Part shown: in pieces, positions 37,055-51,072 of the stretch
Position numbering within the stretch: the stretch's first letter is position 1
Layout: every line of letters starts with the position of its first letter
Assembly: GCA_027186245.1 (NCBI GenBank)
Contig: CP114481.1
Coordinates: 32,705,501-32,769,500 of the forward strand
Source of the DNA: Coriaria nepalensis
Lineage: Eukaryota > Streptophyta > Magnoliopsida > Cucurbitales > Coriariaceae
Length of the DNA: 64,000 nucleotides
Direction of reading: 5' to 3'
The notes under the pieces: model-generated
What the model saw: only the letters and a program-made list of their open reading frames with translations
Told to the model about the DNA's origin: nothing
The model's database searches: none
Made by a program: the position numbers and the translations under genes

Positions 37055-38758
37055 AAGTCAATAACTTATTTCAAAGCAATTCGAACGAATTCTATTTTTG
37101 CACTACAAAAACAATTTTGGTGCATAACTTTCAAATCATCATTGCAAGGAAAGTGTGCATTCGTTTAAAATTAAAATCATTTCAATGAGTCATTTCAAGT
37201 CAATAACTTACTTCGAAGCAAGTCGAACGAATTCTAGTTTTGCACTACAGACACAACTTTTGTGCATAACTTTCAAATCATCATTGCAAGGAAAGTGTGC
37301 ATTCGTTTAACCTTAAAATCATTTCAATGAGTCATTTCAAGTCAATAACTTATTTCAAAGGAAGTCGAACGAATTCTAGTTTTGCACTACAGACACAACT
37401 TTTGTGCATAACATGCAAATGATCATTGCAAGGAAAGTCGGCATTCGTTTAACCTTAAAATCATTTCAATGCGTCATTTCAAGTCAATAACTTATTTCAA
37501 AGCAATTCGAACGAATTCTAGTTTTGCACTACAGACACAACTTTTGTGCATAACTTGCGAATGATCATTGCAAGGAAAGTGTGCATTCGTTTAACCTTAA
37601 AATCTTTTCAATGAGTCATTTCAAGTCAATAACTTATTTCAAAGCAATTCGAACGAATTCTAGTTTTGCACTACAGACACAACTTTTGTGCATAACTTGC
37701 GAATGATCATTGCAAGGAAAGTGTGCATTCGTTTAACCTTAAAATCTTTTCAATGAGTCATTTCAAGTCAATAACTTATTTCAAAGCAAGTCGAACGAAT
37801 TCATGTTTTGCACCACAGACACAAGTTTTGTGCATAACATGCAAATGATCATTGCAAGGAAAGTGTGCATTCGTTTAACCTTAAAATCATTTCAATGAGT
37901 CATTTCAAGTCAATAACTTATTTCAAAGCAAGTCGAACGAATTCTAGTTTTGCACTACAGACACAACTTTTGTGCATAACTTGCAAATGATCATTGCAAG
38001 GAAAGTGTGCATTCGTTTAAAATTAAAATCATTTCAATGAGTCCTTTCAAGTCAATAACTTATTTCAAAGCAATTCGAACAAATTCTAGTTTTCTACTAC
38101 AAACACAACTTTTGTGCATAACATGCAAATGATCATTGCAAGGAAAGTGTGCATTCGTTTAACCTTAAAATCATTTCAATGAGTCATTTCAAGTCAATAA
38201 CTTATTTTAAAGCAATTCGAACGAATTCTAGTTTTGCACTACAGACACAACTTTTGTGCATAACTTGCAAATGATCATTGCAAGGAAAGTGTGCATTCGT
38301 TTATCCTTAAAATCATTTCAATGAGTCATTGCAAGTAAATTACTTATTTCAAAGCAATTCGAACGAATTCTATTTTTGCACTACAAACACAGTTTTTGTG
38401 CATACCTTGCAAATGATCATTGCAAGGAAAGTGTGCATTAGTTTAAAATTAAAATCATTTCAATGAGTCATTTCAAGTCAATAACTTACTCCAAAGCAAG
38501 TCGAACGAATTCTAGTTTTGCACTACAGACACAACTTTTGTGCATAACTTGCAAATGATCATTGCAAGGAAAGTGTGCATTCGTTTAACCTTAAAATCAT
38601 TTCAATGAGTCATTTCAAGTAAATTACTTATTTCAAAGCAATTCGAACGAATTCTATTTTTGCACTACAAACAAAATTTTTGTGCATAACTTGCAAATGA
38701 TCATTGCAAGGAAAGTGTGCATTCGTTTAAAATTAAAATCATTTCAATGAGTCATTTC
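37055..38758. repeat. 12-monomer HOR (1704 bp), family M, copy 2
   Basis: All four markers are at +1704. The right half is nearly unchanged from copy 1, including the adjacent CACAGTTTTTGTGCATACC and GCATTAGTTT variants. Similarity to copy 1 breaks at about 38717, where the tail is TTTAAAATTAA instead of TTTATCCTT. Confidence 0.88.
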
Positions 38759-39326
38759 AAGTCAATAACTTACTCCAAAGCAAGTCGAACGAATTCTAGT
38801 TTTGCACTACAGACACAACTTTTGTGCATAACTTTCAAATCATCATTGCAAGGAAAGTGTGCATTCGTTTAACCTTAAAATCATTTCAATGAGTCATTTC
38901 AAGTCAATAACTTATTTCGAAGGAAGTCGAACGAATTCTAGTTTTGCACTACAGACACAACTTTTGTGCATAACATGCAAATGATCATTGCAAGGAAAGT
39001 GTGCATTCGTTTAACCTTAAAATCATTTCAATGAGTCATTTCAAGTCAATAACTTATTTCAAAGCAATTCGAACGAATTCTAGTTTTGCACTACAGACAC
39101 AACTTTTGTGCATAACTTGCGAATGATAATTGCAAGGAAAGTGTGCATTCGTTTAACCTTAAAATCATTTCAATGAGTCATTTCAAGTCAATAACTTATT
39201 TCAAAGCAAGTCGAACGAATTCATGTTTTGCACCACAGACACAAGTTTTGTGCATAACATGCAAATGATCATTGCAAGGAAAGTGTGCATTCGTTTAACC
39301 TTAAAATCATTTCAATGAGTCATTTC
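38759..39326. repeat. Partial third copy of family M, shortened
   Basis: AACTTTCAAATCATC at about 38829 lies 23 monomers after its counterpart at about 35563. The next C-type monomer (39228) is 1420 rather than 1704 bp after the previous one. Two monomers are therefore missing from this copy. It joins the next HOR family without interruption. Confidence 0.75.
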
Positions 39327-41030
39327 AGGTCAATAACTTATTTCACAGCAAGTCGAACGAATTTTAGTTTTGCACTACAGACACAACTTTTGTGCATAAC
39401 TTGCAAATGATCATTGCAAGGAAAGTGTGCATTCGTTTAAAATTAAAATCATTTCAATGAGTCCTTTCAAGTCAATAACTTATTTCAAAGCAATTCGAAC
39501 AAATTCTAGTTTTCTACTACAAACACAACTTTTGTGCATAACTTGCAAATGATCATTGCAAGGAAACTGTGCATTCGTTTTTCCTTAAAATCATTTCAAT
39601 GAGTCATTTCAAGTTAATCACTTATTTCAAAGCAATTCGAACGAATTCTGTTTTTGCACTACAAACACAACTTTTGTGCATAACTTGCGAATGATCATTG
39701 CAAGGAAAGTGTGCATTCGTTTAAAATTAAAATCATTTTAATGAGTCCTTTCAAGTCAATAACTTATTTCAAAGCAATTCGAACAGATTCTAGTTTTGCA
39801 CTACAGACACAACTTTTGTGCATAACTTGCAAATGATCATTGCAAGGAAAGTGTGCATTCGTTTAACCTTAAAATCATTTCAATGAGTTATTTCAAGTAA
39901 ATAACTTATTTCAAAGCAAGTCGAACGAATTCTAGTTTTGCACTGCAGACACAACTTTTGTGCATAAGTTGCAAATGATGATTGCAAGGAAAGTGTGCAT
40001 TCGTTTAACCTTAAAATCATTTCAATGAGTCATTTCAAGTCAATAACTTAATTCAAAGCAATTCGAACGAATTCTAGTTTTGCACTACAGACACAAATTT
40101 TGTGCATAACTTGCGAATGATCATTGCAAGGAAAGTGTGCATTCGTTTAACCTTAAAATCATTTCAATGAGTCATTTCAAGTAAATAACTTATTTCAAAG
40201 CAAATCGAACGAATTCTAGTTTTCTACTACAAACACAACTTTTGTGCATAAAATGCAAATGATCATTGCAAGGAAAGTGTGCATTCGTTTAACCTTAAAA
40301 TCATTTCAATGAGTCATTTCAAATCAATAACTTATTCCAAAGCAATTCGAACGAATTCTAGTTTTGCACTACAGACACAACTTTTGTGCATAACTTGCAA
40401 ATGATCATTGCAAGGAAAGTGTGCATTCGTTTATCCTTAAAATCATTTCAATGAGTCATTTCAAGTCAATAACTTATTTCAAAGCAATTCGAACGAATTC
40501 TAGTTTTGCACTACAGACACAACTTTTGTGCATAACTTGCGAATGATCATTGCAAGGAAAGTGTGCATTCGTTTAACCTTAAAATCTTTTCAATGAGGCA
40601 TTTCAAGTCAATAACTTATTTCAAAGCAAGTCGAACGAATTCATGTTTTGCACCACAGACACAAGTTTTGTGCATAACATGCAAATGATCATTGCAAGGA
40701 AAGTTTGCATTCGTTTAACCTTAAAATCATTTCAATGAGTCATTTCAAGTCAATAACTTATTTCAAAGCAAGTCGAACGAATTCTAGTTTTGCACTACAA
40801 ACACAACTTTTGTGCATAACTTGCAAATGATCATTGCAAGGAAAGTGTGCATTCGTTTAAAATTAAAATCATTTCAATGAGTCCTTTCAGGTCAATAACT
40901 TATTTCAAAGCAATTCGAACGAATTCTAGTTTTGTACTACAAACACAACTTTTGTGCATAAAATGCAAATGATCATTGCAAGGAAAGTGTGCATTCGTTT
41001 AACCTTAAAATCATTTCAATGAGTCATTTC
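39327..41030. repeat. 12-monomer HOR (1704 bp), family N, copy 1
   Basis: Markers at exact 1704-bp steps are TTTCACAGCAAG (39.33, 41.03, 42.74 kb), AGGAAACTGT at 39561/41265/42969, and CACTGCAGAC at 39941/41645/43349. This copy is the most divergent. One monomer at about 39.72-39.79 kb has TTTAAAATTAA/GTCCTTTC/AACAGATTC where the other copies have TTTAACCTT/GTCATTTC/AACAAATTC, so a monomer was replaced. CTGCAG first appears here. Confidence 0.88.
39943..39948. other. First CTGCAG (PstI) site, marker of one monomer class
   Basis: CACTGCAGAC replaces CACTACAGAC in one monomer class that also has GTTATTTCAAGTAAATAAC before and GATGATTGC after. I find it 19 times, from here to about 60509, and never to the left. 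It occurs once or twice per HOR unit, so its spacing reports HOR length directly. Confidence 0.88.
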
Positions 41031-42734
41031 AGGCCAATAACTTATTTCACAGCAAGTCGAACGAATTTTAGTTTTGCACTACAGACACGACTTTTGTGCA
41101 TAACTTGCAAATGATCATTGCAAGGAAAGTGTGCATTCGTTTAAAATTAAAATCATTTCAATGAGTCCTTTCAAGTCAATAACTTATTTCAAAGCAATTC
41201 GAACGAATTCTAGTTTCGCACTACACACACAACTTTTGTGCATAACTTGCAAATGATCATTGCAAGGAAACTGTGCATTCGTTTTTCCTTAAAATCATTT
41301 CAATGAGTCATTTCAAGTTAATCACTTATTTCAAAGCAATTCGAACGAATTCTGTTTTTGCACTACAAACACAACTTTTGTGCATAACTTGCGAATGATC
41401 ATTGCAAGGAAAGTGTGCATTCGTTTAACCTTAAAATCATTTCAATGAGTCATTTCAAGTCAATAACTTATTTCAAAGCAAGTCGAACAAATTCTAGTTT
41501 TGCACTACAGACACAACTTTTGTGCATAACTTGCAAATGATCATTGCAAGGAAAGTGTGCATTCGTTTAACCTTAAAATCATTTCAATGAGTTATTTCAA
41601 GTAAATAACTTATTTCAAAGCAAGTCGAACGAATTCTAGTTTTGCACTGCAGACACAACTTTTGTGCATAAGTTGCAAATGATGATTGCAAGGAAAGTGT
41701 GCATTCGTTTAACCTTAAAATCATTTCAATGAGTCATTTCAAGTCAATAACTTAATTCAAAGCAATTCGAACGAATTCTAGTTTTGCACTACAGACACAA
41801 ATTTTGTGCATAACTTGCGAATGATCATTGCAAGGAAAGTGTGCATTCGTTTAACCTTAAAATCATTTCAATGAGTCATTTCAAGTAAATAACTTATTTC
41901 AAAGCAAATCGAACGAATTCTAGTTTTCTACTACAAACACAACTTTTGTGCATAAAATGCAAATGATCATTGCAAGGAAAGTGTGCATTCGTTTAACCTT
42001 AAAATCATTTCAATGAGTCATTTCAAATCAATAACTTATTCCAAAGCAATTCGAACGAATTCTAGTTTTGCACTACAGACACAACTTTTGTGCATAACTT
42101 GCAAATGATCATTGCAAGGAAAGTGTGCATTCGTTTATCCTTAAAATCATTTCAATGAGTCATTTCAAGTAAATTACTTATTTCAAAGCAATTCGAACGA
42201 ATTCTATTTTTGCACTACAAACACAATTTTTGTGCATAACTTGCAAATGATCATTGCAAGGAAAGTGTGCATTCGTTTAAAATTAAAATCATTTCAATGA
42301 GTCATTTCAAGTCAATAACTTACTCCAAAGCAAGTCGAACAAATTCTAGTTTTGCACTACAGACACAACTTTTGTGTATAACTTGCAAATGATCATTGCA
42401 AGGAAAGTGTGCATTCGTTTATCCTTAAAATCATTTCAATGAGTCATTTCAAGTAAATTACTTATTTCAAAGCAATTCGAACGAATTCTATTTTTGCACT
42501 ACAAACACAATTTTTGTGCATAACTTGCAAATGATCATTGCAAGGAAAGTGTGCATTCGTTTAAAATTAAAATCATTTCAATGAGTCATTTCAGGTCAAT
42601 AACTTACTCCAAAGCAAGTCGAACGAATTCTAGTTTTGCACTACAGACAAAACTTTTGTGCATAACTTTCAAATCATCATTGTAAGGAAAGTGTGCATTC
42701 GTTTAACCTTAAAATCATTTCAATGAGTCATTTC
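41031..42734. repeat. 12-monomer HOR (1704 bp), family N, copy 2
   Basis: About 970 bp, from about 40985 to 41954, show no difference from copy 3 when read side by side, including the rare AGGCCAATAAC, GACACGAC, TTTCGCACTACACAC and GTTTTTCC. Copies then diverge (CATAAAATGC against CATAACATGC at 41953/43657). Confidence 0.9.
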
Positions 42735-44034
42735 AGGCCAATAACTTATTTCACAGCAAGTCGAACGAATTTTAGTTTTGCACTACAGACACGACTTTTG
42801 TGCATAACTTGCAAATGATCATTGCAAGGAAAGTGTGCATTCGTTTAAAATTAAAATCATTTCAATGAGTCCTTTCAAGTCAATAACTTATTTCAAAGCA
42901 ATTCGAACGAATTCTAGTTTCGCACTACACACACAACTTTTGTGCATAACTTGCAAATGATCATTGCAAGGAAACTGTGCATTCGTTTTTCCTTAAAATC
43001 ATTTCAATGAGTCATTTCAAGTTAATCACTTATTTCAAAGCAATTCGAACGAATTCTGTTTTTGCACTACAAACACAACTTTTGTGCATAACTTGCGAAT
43101 GATCATTGCAAGGAAAGTGTGCATTCGTTTAACCTTAAAATCATTTCAATGAGTCATTTCAAGTCAATAACTTATTTCAAAGCAAGTCGAACAAATTCTA
43201 GTTTTGCACTACAGACACAACTTTTGTGCATAACTTGCAAATGATCATTGCAAGGAAAGTGTGCATTCGTTTAACCTTAAAATCATTTCAATGAGTTATT
43301 TCAAGTAAATAACTTATTTCAAAGCAAGTCGAACGAATTCTAGTTTTGCACTGCAGACACAACTTTTGTGCATAAGTTGCAAATGATGATTGCAAGGAAA
43401 GTGTGCATTCGTTTAACCTTAAAATCATTTCAATGAGTCATTTCAAGTCAATAACTTAATTCAAAGCAATTCGAACGAATTCTAGTTTTGCACTACAGAC
43501 ACAAATTTTGTGCATAACTTGCGAATGATCATTGCAAGGAAAGTGTGCATTCGTTTAACCTTAAAATCATTTCAATGAGTCATTTCAAGTAAATAACTTA
43601 TTTCAAAGCAAATCGAACGAATTCTAGTTTTCTACTACAAACACAACTTTTGTGCATAACATGCAAATGATCATTGCAAGGAAAGTGTGCATTCGTTTAA
43701 CCTTAAAATCATTTCAATGAGTCATTTCAAGTCAATAACTTATTTCAAAGCAATTCGAACGAATTCTAGTTTTGCACTACAGACACAACTTTTGTGCATA
43801 ACTTGCAAATGATCATTGCAAGGAAAGTGTGCATTCGTTTATCCTTAAAATCATTTCAATGAGTCATTTCAAGTAAATTACTTATTTCAAAGCAATTCGA
43901 ACGAATTCTATTTTGCACTACAAACACAATTTTTGTGCATAACTTGCAAATGATGATTGCAAGGAAAGCGTGCATTCGTTTAAAATTAAAATCATTTCAA
44001 TGAGTCATTTCAAGTCAATAACTAACTCCAAAGC
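42735..44034. repeat. 12-monomer HOR, family N, copy 3 (truncated)
   Basis: The first 900 bp match copy 2. From about 43.7 kb the monomers carry the variants of the following 11-mer HOR, including the first TCTATTTTGC deletion at 43908-43917 and AAAGCGTGC. The junction with the 11-mer array is placed at the mismatch at 44034. Confidence 0.85.
43908..43917. other. First of 19 TCTATTTTGC / TCTGTTTTGC one-base deletions
   Basis: The T5 run of A-type monomers is shortened to T4. This one-base change first appears here and recurs in 19 monomers up to about 60216, always in the T-loop A-type class. From about 57.2 kb the tagged monomers read TCTGTTTTGC. It marks descent from one founder monomer. 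Confidence 0.88.
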
Positions 44035-45594
44035 AAGTCGAACGAATTCTAGTTTTGCACTACAGACACAACTTTTGTGCATAACTTGCAAATGATCATT
44101 GCAAGGAAAGTGTGCATTCGTTTAACCTTAAAATCATTTCAATGAGTTATTTCAAGTAAATAACTTATTTCAGAGCAAGTCGAACGAATTCTTGTTTTGC
44201 ACTGCAGACACAACTTTTGTGCATAACTTGCAAATGATGATTGCAAGGAAAGTGTGCATTCGTTTAACCTTAAAATCATTTCAATGAGTCATTTCAAGTC
44301 AATAACTTATTTCGAAGGAAGTCGAACGAATTCTAGTTTTGCACTACAGACACAACTTTTGTGCATAACATGCAAATGATCATTGCAAGGAAAGTGTGCA
44401 TTCGTTTAACCTTAAAATCATTTCAATGAGTCATTTCAAGTCAATAACTTATTTCAAAGCAATTCGAACGGATTCTAGTTTTGCACTACAGACACAACTT
44501 TTGTGCATAACTTGCGAATGATCATTGCAAGGAAAGTGTGCATTCGTTTAACCTTAAAATCTTTTCAATGAGTCATTTCAAGTCAATAACTTATTTCAAA
44601 GCAAGTCGAACAAATTCATGTTTTGCACCACAGACACAAGTTTTGTGCATAACATGCAAATGATCATTGCAAGGAAAGTGTGCATTCGTTTAACCTTAAA
44701 ATCATTTCAATGAGTCATTTCAAGTCAATAAGTTATTTCAAAGCAAGTCGAACGAATTCTAGTTTTGCACTACAGACACAACTTTTGTGCATAACTTGCA
44801 AATGATCATTGCAAGGAAAGTGTGCATTCGTTTAACCTTAAAATCATTTCAATGAGTCATTTCAAGTCAATAACTTATTTCAAAGCAAGTCGAACAAATT
44901 CTAGTTTTGCACTACAGACACAACTTTTGTGCATAACTTGCAAATGATCATTGCAAGGAAAGTGTGCATTCGTTTAACCTTAAAATCATTTCAATGAGTC
45001 ATTTCAAGTCAATAACTTATTTCAAAGCAATTCGAACGAATTCTAGTTTTGCACTACAGACACAACTTTTGTGCATAACTTGCAAATGATCATTGCAAGG
45101 AAAGTGTGCATTCGTTTATCCTTAAAATCATTTCAATGAGTCATTTCAAGTAAATTACTTATTTCAAAGCAATTCGAACGAATTCTATTTTGCACTACAA
45201 ACACAATTTTTGTGCATAACTTGCAAATGATCATTGCAAGGAAAGCGTGCATTCGTTTAAAATTAAAATCATTTCAATGAGTCATTTCAAGTCAATAACT
45301 TACTCCAAAGCAAGTCGAACGAATTCTAGTTTTGCACTACAGACACAACTTTTGTGCATAACTTGCAAATGATCATTGCAAGGAAGTGTGCATTCGTTTA
45401 ACCTTAAAATCATTTCAATGAGTTATTTCAAGTAAATAACTTATTTCAAAGCAAGTCGAACGAATTCTTGTTTTGCACTGCAGACACAACTTTTGTGCAT
45501 AACTTGCAAATGATGATTGCAAGGAAAGTGTGCATTCGTTTAACCTTAAAATCATTTCAATGAGTCATTTCAAGTCAATAACTTATTTCGAAGG
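44035..45594. repeat. 11-monomer HOR (1560 bp), family P, copy 1
   Basis: Eleven monomers minus two single bases (TCTATTTTGC at about 45186 and AAGGAAGTGTGC at about 45383). Read line against line with +1560, I find no difference from 44035 to 45649. Markers are TTTCAGAGCAAG, CACTGCAGAC at 44201 and 45477, CGGATTC at 44470, AACAAATTCATG and AATAAGTTATTTC. Confidence 0.93.
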
Positions 45595-47209
45595 AAGTCG
45601 AACGAATTCTAGTTTTGCACTACAGACACAACTTTTGTGCATAACTTGCAAATGATCATTGCAAGGAAAGTGTGCATTCGTTTAACCTTAAAATCATTTC
45701 AATGAGTTATTTCAAGTAAATAACTTATTTCAGAGCAAGTCGAACGAATTCTTGTTTTGCACTGCAGACACAACTTTTGTGCATAACTTGCAAATGATGA
45801 TTGCAAGGAAAGTGTGCATTCGTTTAACCTTAAAATCATTTCAATGAGTCATTTCAAGTCAATAACTTATTTCGAAGGAAGTCGAACGAATTCTAGTTTT
45901 GCACTACAGACACAACTTTTGTGCATAACATGCAAATGATCATTGCAAGGAAAGTGTGCATTCGTTTAACCTTAAAATCATTTCAATGAGTCATTTCAAG
46001 TCAATAACTTATTTCAAAGCAATTCGAACGGATTCTAGTTTTGCACTACAGACACAACTTTTGTGCATAACTTGCGAATGATCATTGCAAGGAAAGTGTG
46101 CATTCGTTTAACCTTAAAATCTTTTCAATGAGTCATTTCAAGTCAATAACTTATTTCAAAGCAAGTCGAACAAATTCATGTTTTGCACCACAGACACAAG
46201 TTTTGTGCATAACATGCAAATGATCATTGCAAGGAAAGTGTGCATTCGTTTAACCTTAAAATCATTTCAATGAGTCATTTCAAGTCAATAAGTTATTTCA
46301 AAGCAAGTCGAACGAATTCTAGTTTTGCACTACAGACACAACTTTTGTGCATAACTTGCAAATGATCATTGCAAGGAAAGTGTGCATTCGTTTAACCTTA
46401 AAATCATTTCAATGAGTCATTTCAAGTCAATAACTTATTTCAAAGCAAGTCGAACAAATTCTAGTTTTGCACTACAGACACAACTTTTGTGCATAACTTG
46501 CAAATGATCATTGCAAGGAAAGTGTGCATTCGTTTAACCTTAAAATCATTTCAATGAGTCATTTCAAGTCAATAACTTATTTCAAAGCAATTCGAACGAA
46601 TTCTAGTTTTGCACTACAGACACAACTTTTGTGCATAACTTGCAAATGATCATTGCAAGGAAAGTGTGCATTCGTTTATCCTTAAAATCATTTCAATGAG
46701 TCATTTCAAGTAAATTACTTATTTCAAAGCAATTCGAACGAATTCTATTTTGCACTACAAACACAATTTTTGTGCATAACTTGCAAATGATCATTGCAAG
46801 GAAAGCGTGCATTCGTTTAAAATTAAAATCATTTCAATGAGTCATTTCAAGTCAATAACTTACTCCAAAGCAAGTCGAACGAATTCTAGTTTTGCACTAC
46901 AGACACAACTTTTGTGCATAACTTGCAAATGATCATTGCAAGGAAGTGTGCATTCGTTTAACCTTAAAATCATTTCAATGAGTTATTTCAAGTAAATAAC
47001 TTATTTCAAAGCAAGTCGAACGAATTCTTGTTTTGCACTGCAGACACAACTTTTGTGCATAACTTGCAAATGATGATTGCAAGGAAAGTGTGCATTCGTT
47101 TAACCTTAAAATCATTTCAATGAGTCATTTCAAGTCAATAACTTATTTCGAAGGAAGTCGAACGAATTCTAGTTTTGCACTACAGACACAACTTTTGTGC
47201 ATAACTTGC
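45595..47209. repeat. 11-monomer HOR (1560 bp), family P, copy 2
   Basis: This is an apparently exact copy of the preceding unit for 1615 bp. The first difference is at 47210 (TTGCGAATG against TTGCAAATG). The markers are at 45761, 46030 and 47037. The absence of any mismatch implies very recent duplication, strong homogenisation, or an assembly duplication. Confidence 0.93.
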
Positions 47210-47864
47210 GAATGATCATTGCAAGGAAAGTGTGCATTCGTTTAACCTTAAAATCTTTTCAATGAGTCATTTCAAGTCAATAACTTATTTCAAAGCAATT
47301 CGAACGAATTCTATTTTGCACTACAAACACAATTTTTGTGCATAACTTGCAAATGATCATTGCAAGGAAAGCGTGCATTCGTTTAAAATTAAAATCATTT
47401 CAATGAGTCATTTCAAGTCAATAACTTACTCCAAAGTAAGTCGAACGAATTCTAGTTTTGCACTACAGACACAACTTTTGTGCATAACTTGCAAATGATC
47501 ATTGCAAGGAAAGTGTGCATTCGTTTAACCTTAATATCATTTCAATGAGTTATTTCAAGTCAATAACTTATTTTAAAGCAATTCGAACGGATTCTAGTTT
47601 TGCACTACAGACACAACTTTTGTGCATAACTTGCGAATGATCATTGCAAGGAAAGTGTGCATTCGTTTAACCTTAAAATCTTTTCAATGAGTCATTTCAA
47701 GTCAATAACTTATTTCAAAGCAAGTCGAACGAATTCATGTTTTGCACCACAGACACAAGTTTTGTGCATAACATGCAAATGATCATTGCAAGGAAAGTGT
47801 GCATTCGTTTAACCTTAAAATCATTTCAATGAGTCATTTCAAGTCAATAACTTATTTCAAAGCA
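47210..47864. repeat. Junction monomers between 11-mer families
   Basis: Monomers of the 11-mer type lie here in a shuffled order, with CGGATTC at 47589 and a TTAATATC variant at about 47531 that recurs at 51073 and 55753. One B-type monomer has AAAGTAAGTCG. Confidence 0.75.
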
Positions 47865-49422
47865 AGTCGAACGAATTCTAGTTTTGCACTACAGACACAA
47901 CTTTTGTGCATAACTTGCAAATGATCATTGCAAGGAAAGTGTGCATTCGTTTAACCTTAAAATCATTTCAATGAGTCATTTCAAGTCAATAACTTATTTC
48001 AAAGCAATTCGAACGAATTCTAGTTTTGCACTACAGACACAACTTTTGTGCATAACTTGCAAATGATCATTGCAAGGAAAGTGTGCATTCGTTTATCCTT
48101 AAAATCATTTCAATGAGTCATTTCAAGTAAATTACTTATTTCAAAGCAATTCGAACGAATTCTATTTTGCACTACAAACACAATTTTTGTGCATAACTTG
48201 CAAATGATCATTGCAAGGAAAGCGTGCATTCGTTTAAAATTAAAATCATTTCAATGAGTCATTTCAAGTCAATAACTTACTCCAAAGCAAGTCGAACGAA
48301 TTCTAGTTTTGCACTACAGACACAACTTTTGTGCATAACTTGCAAATGATCATTGCAAGGAAAGTGTGCATTCGTTTAACCTTAAAATCATTTCAATGAG
48401 TTATTTCAAGTAAATAACTTATTTCAAAGCAAGTCGAACGAATTCTTGTTTCGCACTGCAGACACAACTTTTGTGCATAACTTGCAAATGATGATTGCAA
48501 GGAAAGTGTGCATTCGTTTAACCTTAAAATCATTTCAATGAGTCATTTCAAGTCAATAACTTATTTCGAAGGAAGTCGAACGAATTCTAGTTTTGCACTA
48601 CAGACACAACTTTTGTGCATAACTTGCAAATGATCATTGCAAGGAAAGTGTGCATTCGTTTATCCTTAAAATCATTTCAATGAGTCATTTCAAGTAAATT
48701 ACTTATTTCAAAGCAATTCGAACGAATTCTATTTTGCACTACAAACACAATTTTTGTGCATAACTTGCAAATGATCATTGCAAGGAAAGCGTGCATTCGT
48801 TTAAAACTAAAATCATTTCAATGAGTCATTTCAAGTCAATAACTTACTCCAAAGCAAGTCGAACGAATTCTAGTTTTGCACTACAGACACAACTTTTGTG
48901 CATAACTTGCAAATGATCATTGCAAGGAAGTGTGCATTCGTTTAACCTTAAAATCATTTCAATGAGTTATTTCAAGTAAATAACTTATTTCAAAGCAAGT
49001 CGAACGAATTCTTGTTTTGCACTGCAGACACAACTTTTGTGCATAACTTGCAAATGATGATTGCAAGGAAAGTGTGCATTCGTTTAACCTTAAAATCATT
49101 TCAATGAGTCATTTCAAGTCAATAACTTATTTCGAAGGAAGTCGAACGAATTCTAGTTTTGCACTACAGACACAACTTTTGTGCATAACTTGCGAATGAT
49201 CATTGCAAGGAAAGTGTGCATTCGTTTAACCTTAAAATCTTTTCAATGAGTCATTTCAAGTCAATAACTTATTTCAAAGCAATTCGAACGAATTCTATTT
49301 TGCACTACAAACACAATTTTTGTGCATAACTTGCAAATGATCATTGCAAGGAAAGCGTGCATTCGTTTAAAATTAAAATCATTTCAATGAGTCATTTCAA
49401 GTCAATAACTTACTCCAAAGCA
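47865..49422. repeat. 11-monomer HOR (1558 bp), family Q, copy 1
   Basis: This repeats at +1558: TTTCGCACTGCAG at 48452/50010, AAAACTAAAATC at about 48803/50361, AAGGAAGTG at about 48927/50485 and CACTGCAGAC at 49020/50578. The unit is four bases short of 11 x 142 because it holds three TCTATTTTGC monomers and one AAGGAAGTG. I saw one mismatch between copies (CAATGAGTTAT/CAACGAGTTAT at about 48962/50520). Confidence 0.85.
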
Positions 49423-51072
49423 AGTCGAACGAATTCTAGTTTTGCACTACAGACACAACTTTTGTGCATAACTTGCAAATGATCATTGCAAGGAAAGTGT
49501 GCATTCGTTTAACCTTAAAATCATTTCAATGAGTCATTTCAAGTCAATAACTTATTTCAAAGCAATTCGAACGAATTCTAGTTTTGCACTACAGACACAA
49601 CTTTTGTGCATAACTTGCAAATGATCATTGCAAGGAAAGTGTGCATTCGTTTATCCTTAAAATCATTTCAATGAGTCATTTCAAGTAAATTACTTATTTC
49701 AAAGCAATTCGAACGAATTCTATTTTGCACTACAAACACAATTTTTGTGCATAACTTGCAAATGATCATTGCAAGGAAAGCGTGCATTCGTTTAAAATTA
49801 AAATCATTTCAATGAGTCATTTCAAGTCAATAACTTACTCCAAAGCAAGTCGAACGAATTCTAGTTTTGCACTACAGACACAACTTTTGTGCATAACTTG
49901 CAAATGATCATTGCAAGGAAAGTGTGCATTCGTTTAACCTTAAAATCATTTCAATGAGTTATTTCAAGTAAATAACTTATTTCAAAGCAAGTCGAACGAA
50001 TTCTTGTTTCGCACTGCAGACACAACTTTTGTGCATAACTTGCAAATGATGATTGCAAGGAAAGTGTGCATTCGTTTAACCTTAAAATCATTTCAATGAG
50101 TCATTTCAAGTCAATAACTTATTTCGAAGGAAGTCGAACGAATTCTAGTTTTGCACTACAGACACAACTTTTGTGCATAACTTGCAAATGATCATTGCAA
50201 GGAAAGTGTGCATTCGTTTATCCTTAAAATCATTTCAATGAGTCATTTCAAGTAAATTACTTATTTCAAAGCAATTCGAACGAATTCTATTTTGCACTAC
50301 AAACACAATTTTTGTGCATAACTTGCAAATGATCATTGCAAGGAAAGCGTGCATTCGTTTAAAACTAAAATCATTTCAATGAGTCATTTCAAGTCAATAA
50401 CTTACTCCAAAGCAAGTCGAACGAATTCTAGTTTTGCACTACAGACACAACTTTTGTGCATAACTTGCAAATGATCATTGCAAGGAAGTGTGCATTCGTT
50501 TAACCTTAAAATCATTTCAACGAGTTATTTCAAGTAAATAACTTATTTCAAAGCAAGTCGAACGAATTCTTGTTTTGCACTGCAGACACAACTTTTGTGC
50601 ATAACTTGCAAATGATGATTGCAAGGAAAGTGTGCATTCGTTTAACCTTAAAATCATTTCAATGAGTCATTTCAAGTCAATAACTTATTTCGAAGGAAGT
50701 CGAACGAATTCTAGTTTTGCACTACAGACACAACTTTTGTGCATAACTTGCGAATGATCATTGCAAGGAAAGTGTGCATTCGTTTAACCTTAAAATCTTT
50801 TCAATGAGTCATTTCAAGTCAATAACTTATTTCAAAGCAATTCGAACGAATTCTATTTTGCACTACAAACACAATTTTTGTGCATAACTTGCAAATGATC
50901 ATTGCAAGGAAAGCGTGCATTCGTTTAAAATTAAAATCATTTCAATGAGTCATTTCAAGTCAATAACTTACTCCAAAGCAAGTCGAACGAATTCTAGTTT
51001 TGCACTACAGACACAACTTTTGTGCATAACTTGCAAATGATCATTGCAAGGAAAGTGTGCATTCGTTTAACC
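49423..51072. repeat. 11-monomer HOR (1558 bp), family Q, copy 2
   Basis: This follows copy 1 directly and is nearly identical to it. It ends at the TTAATATC monomer at about 51073, where the family R phase begins. Confidence 0.85.
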
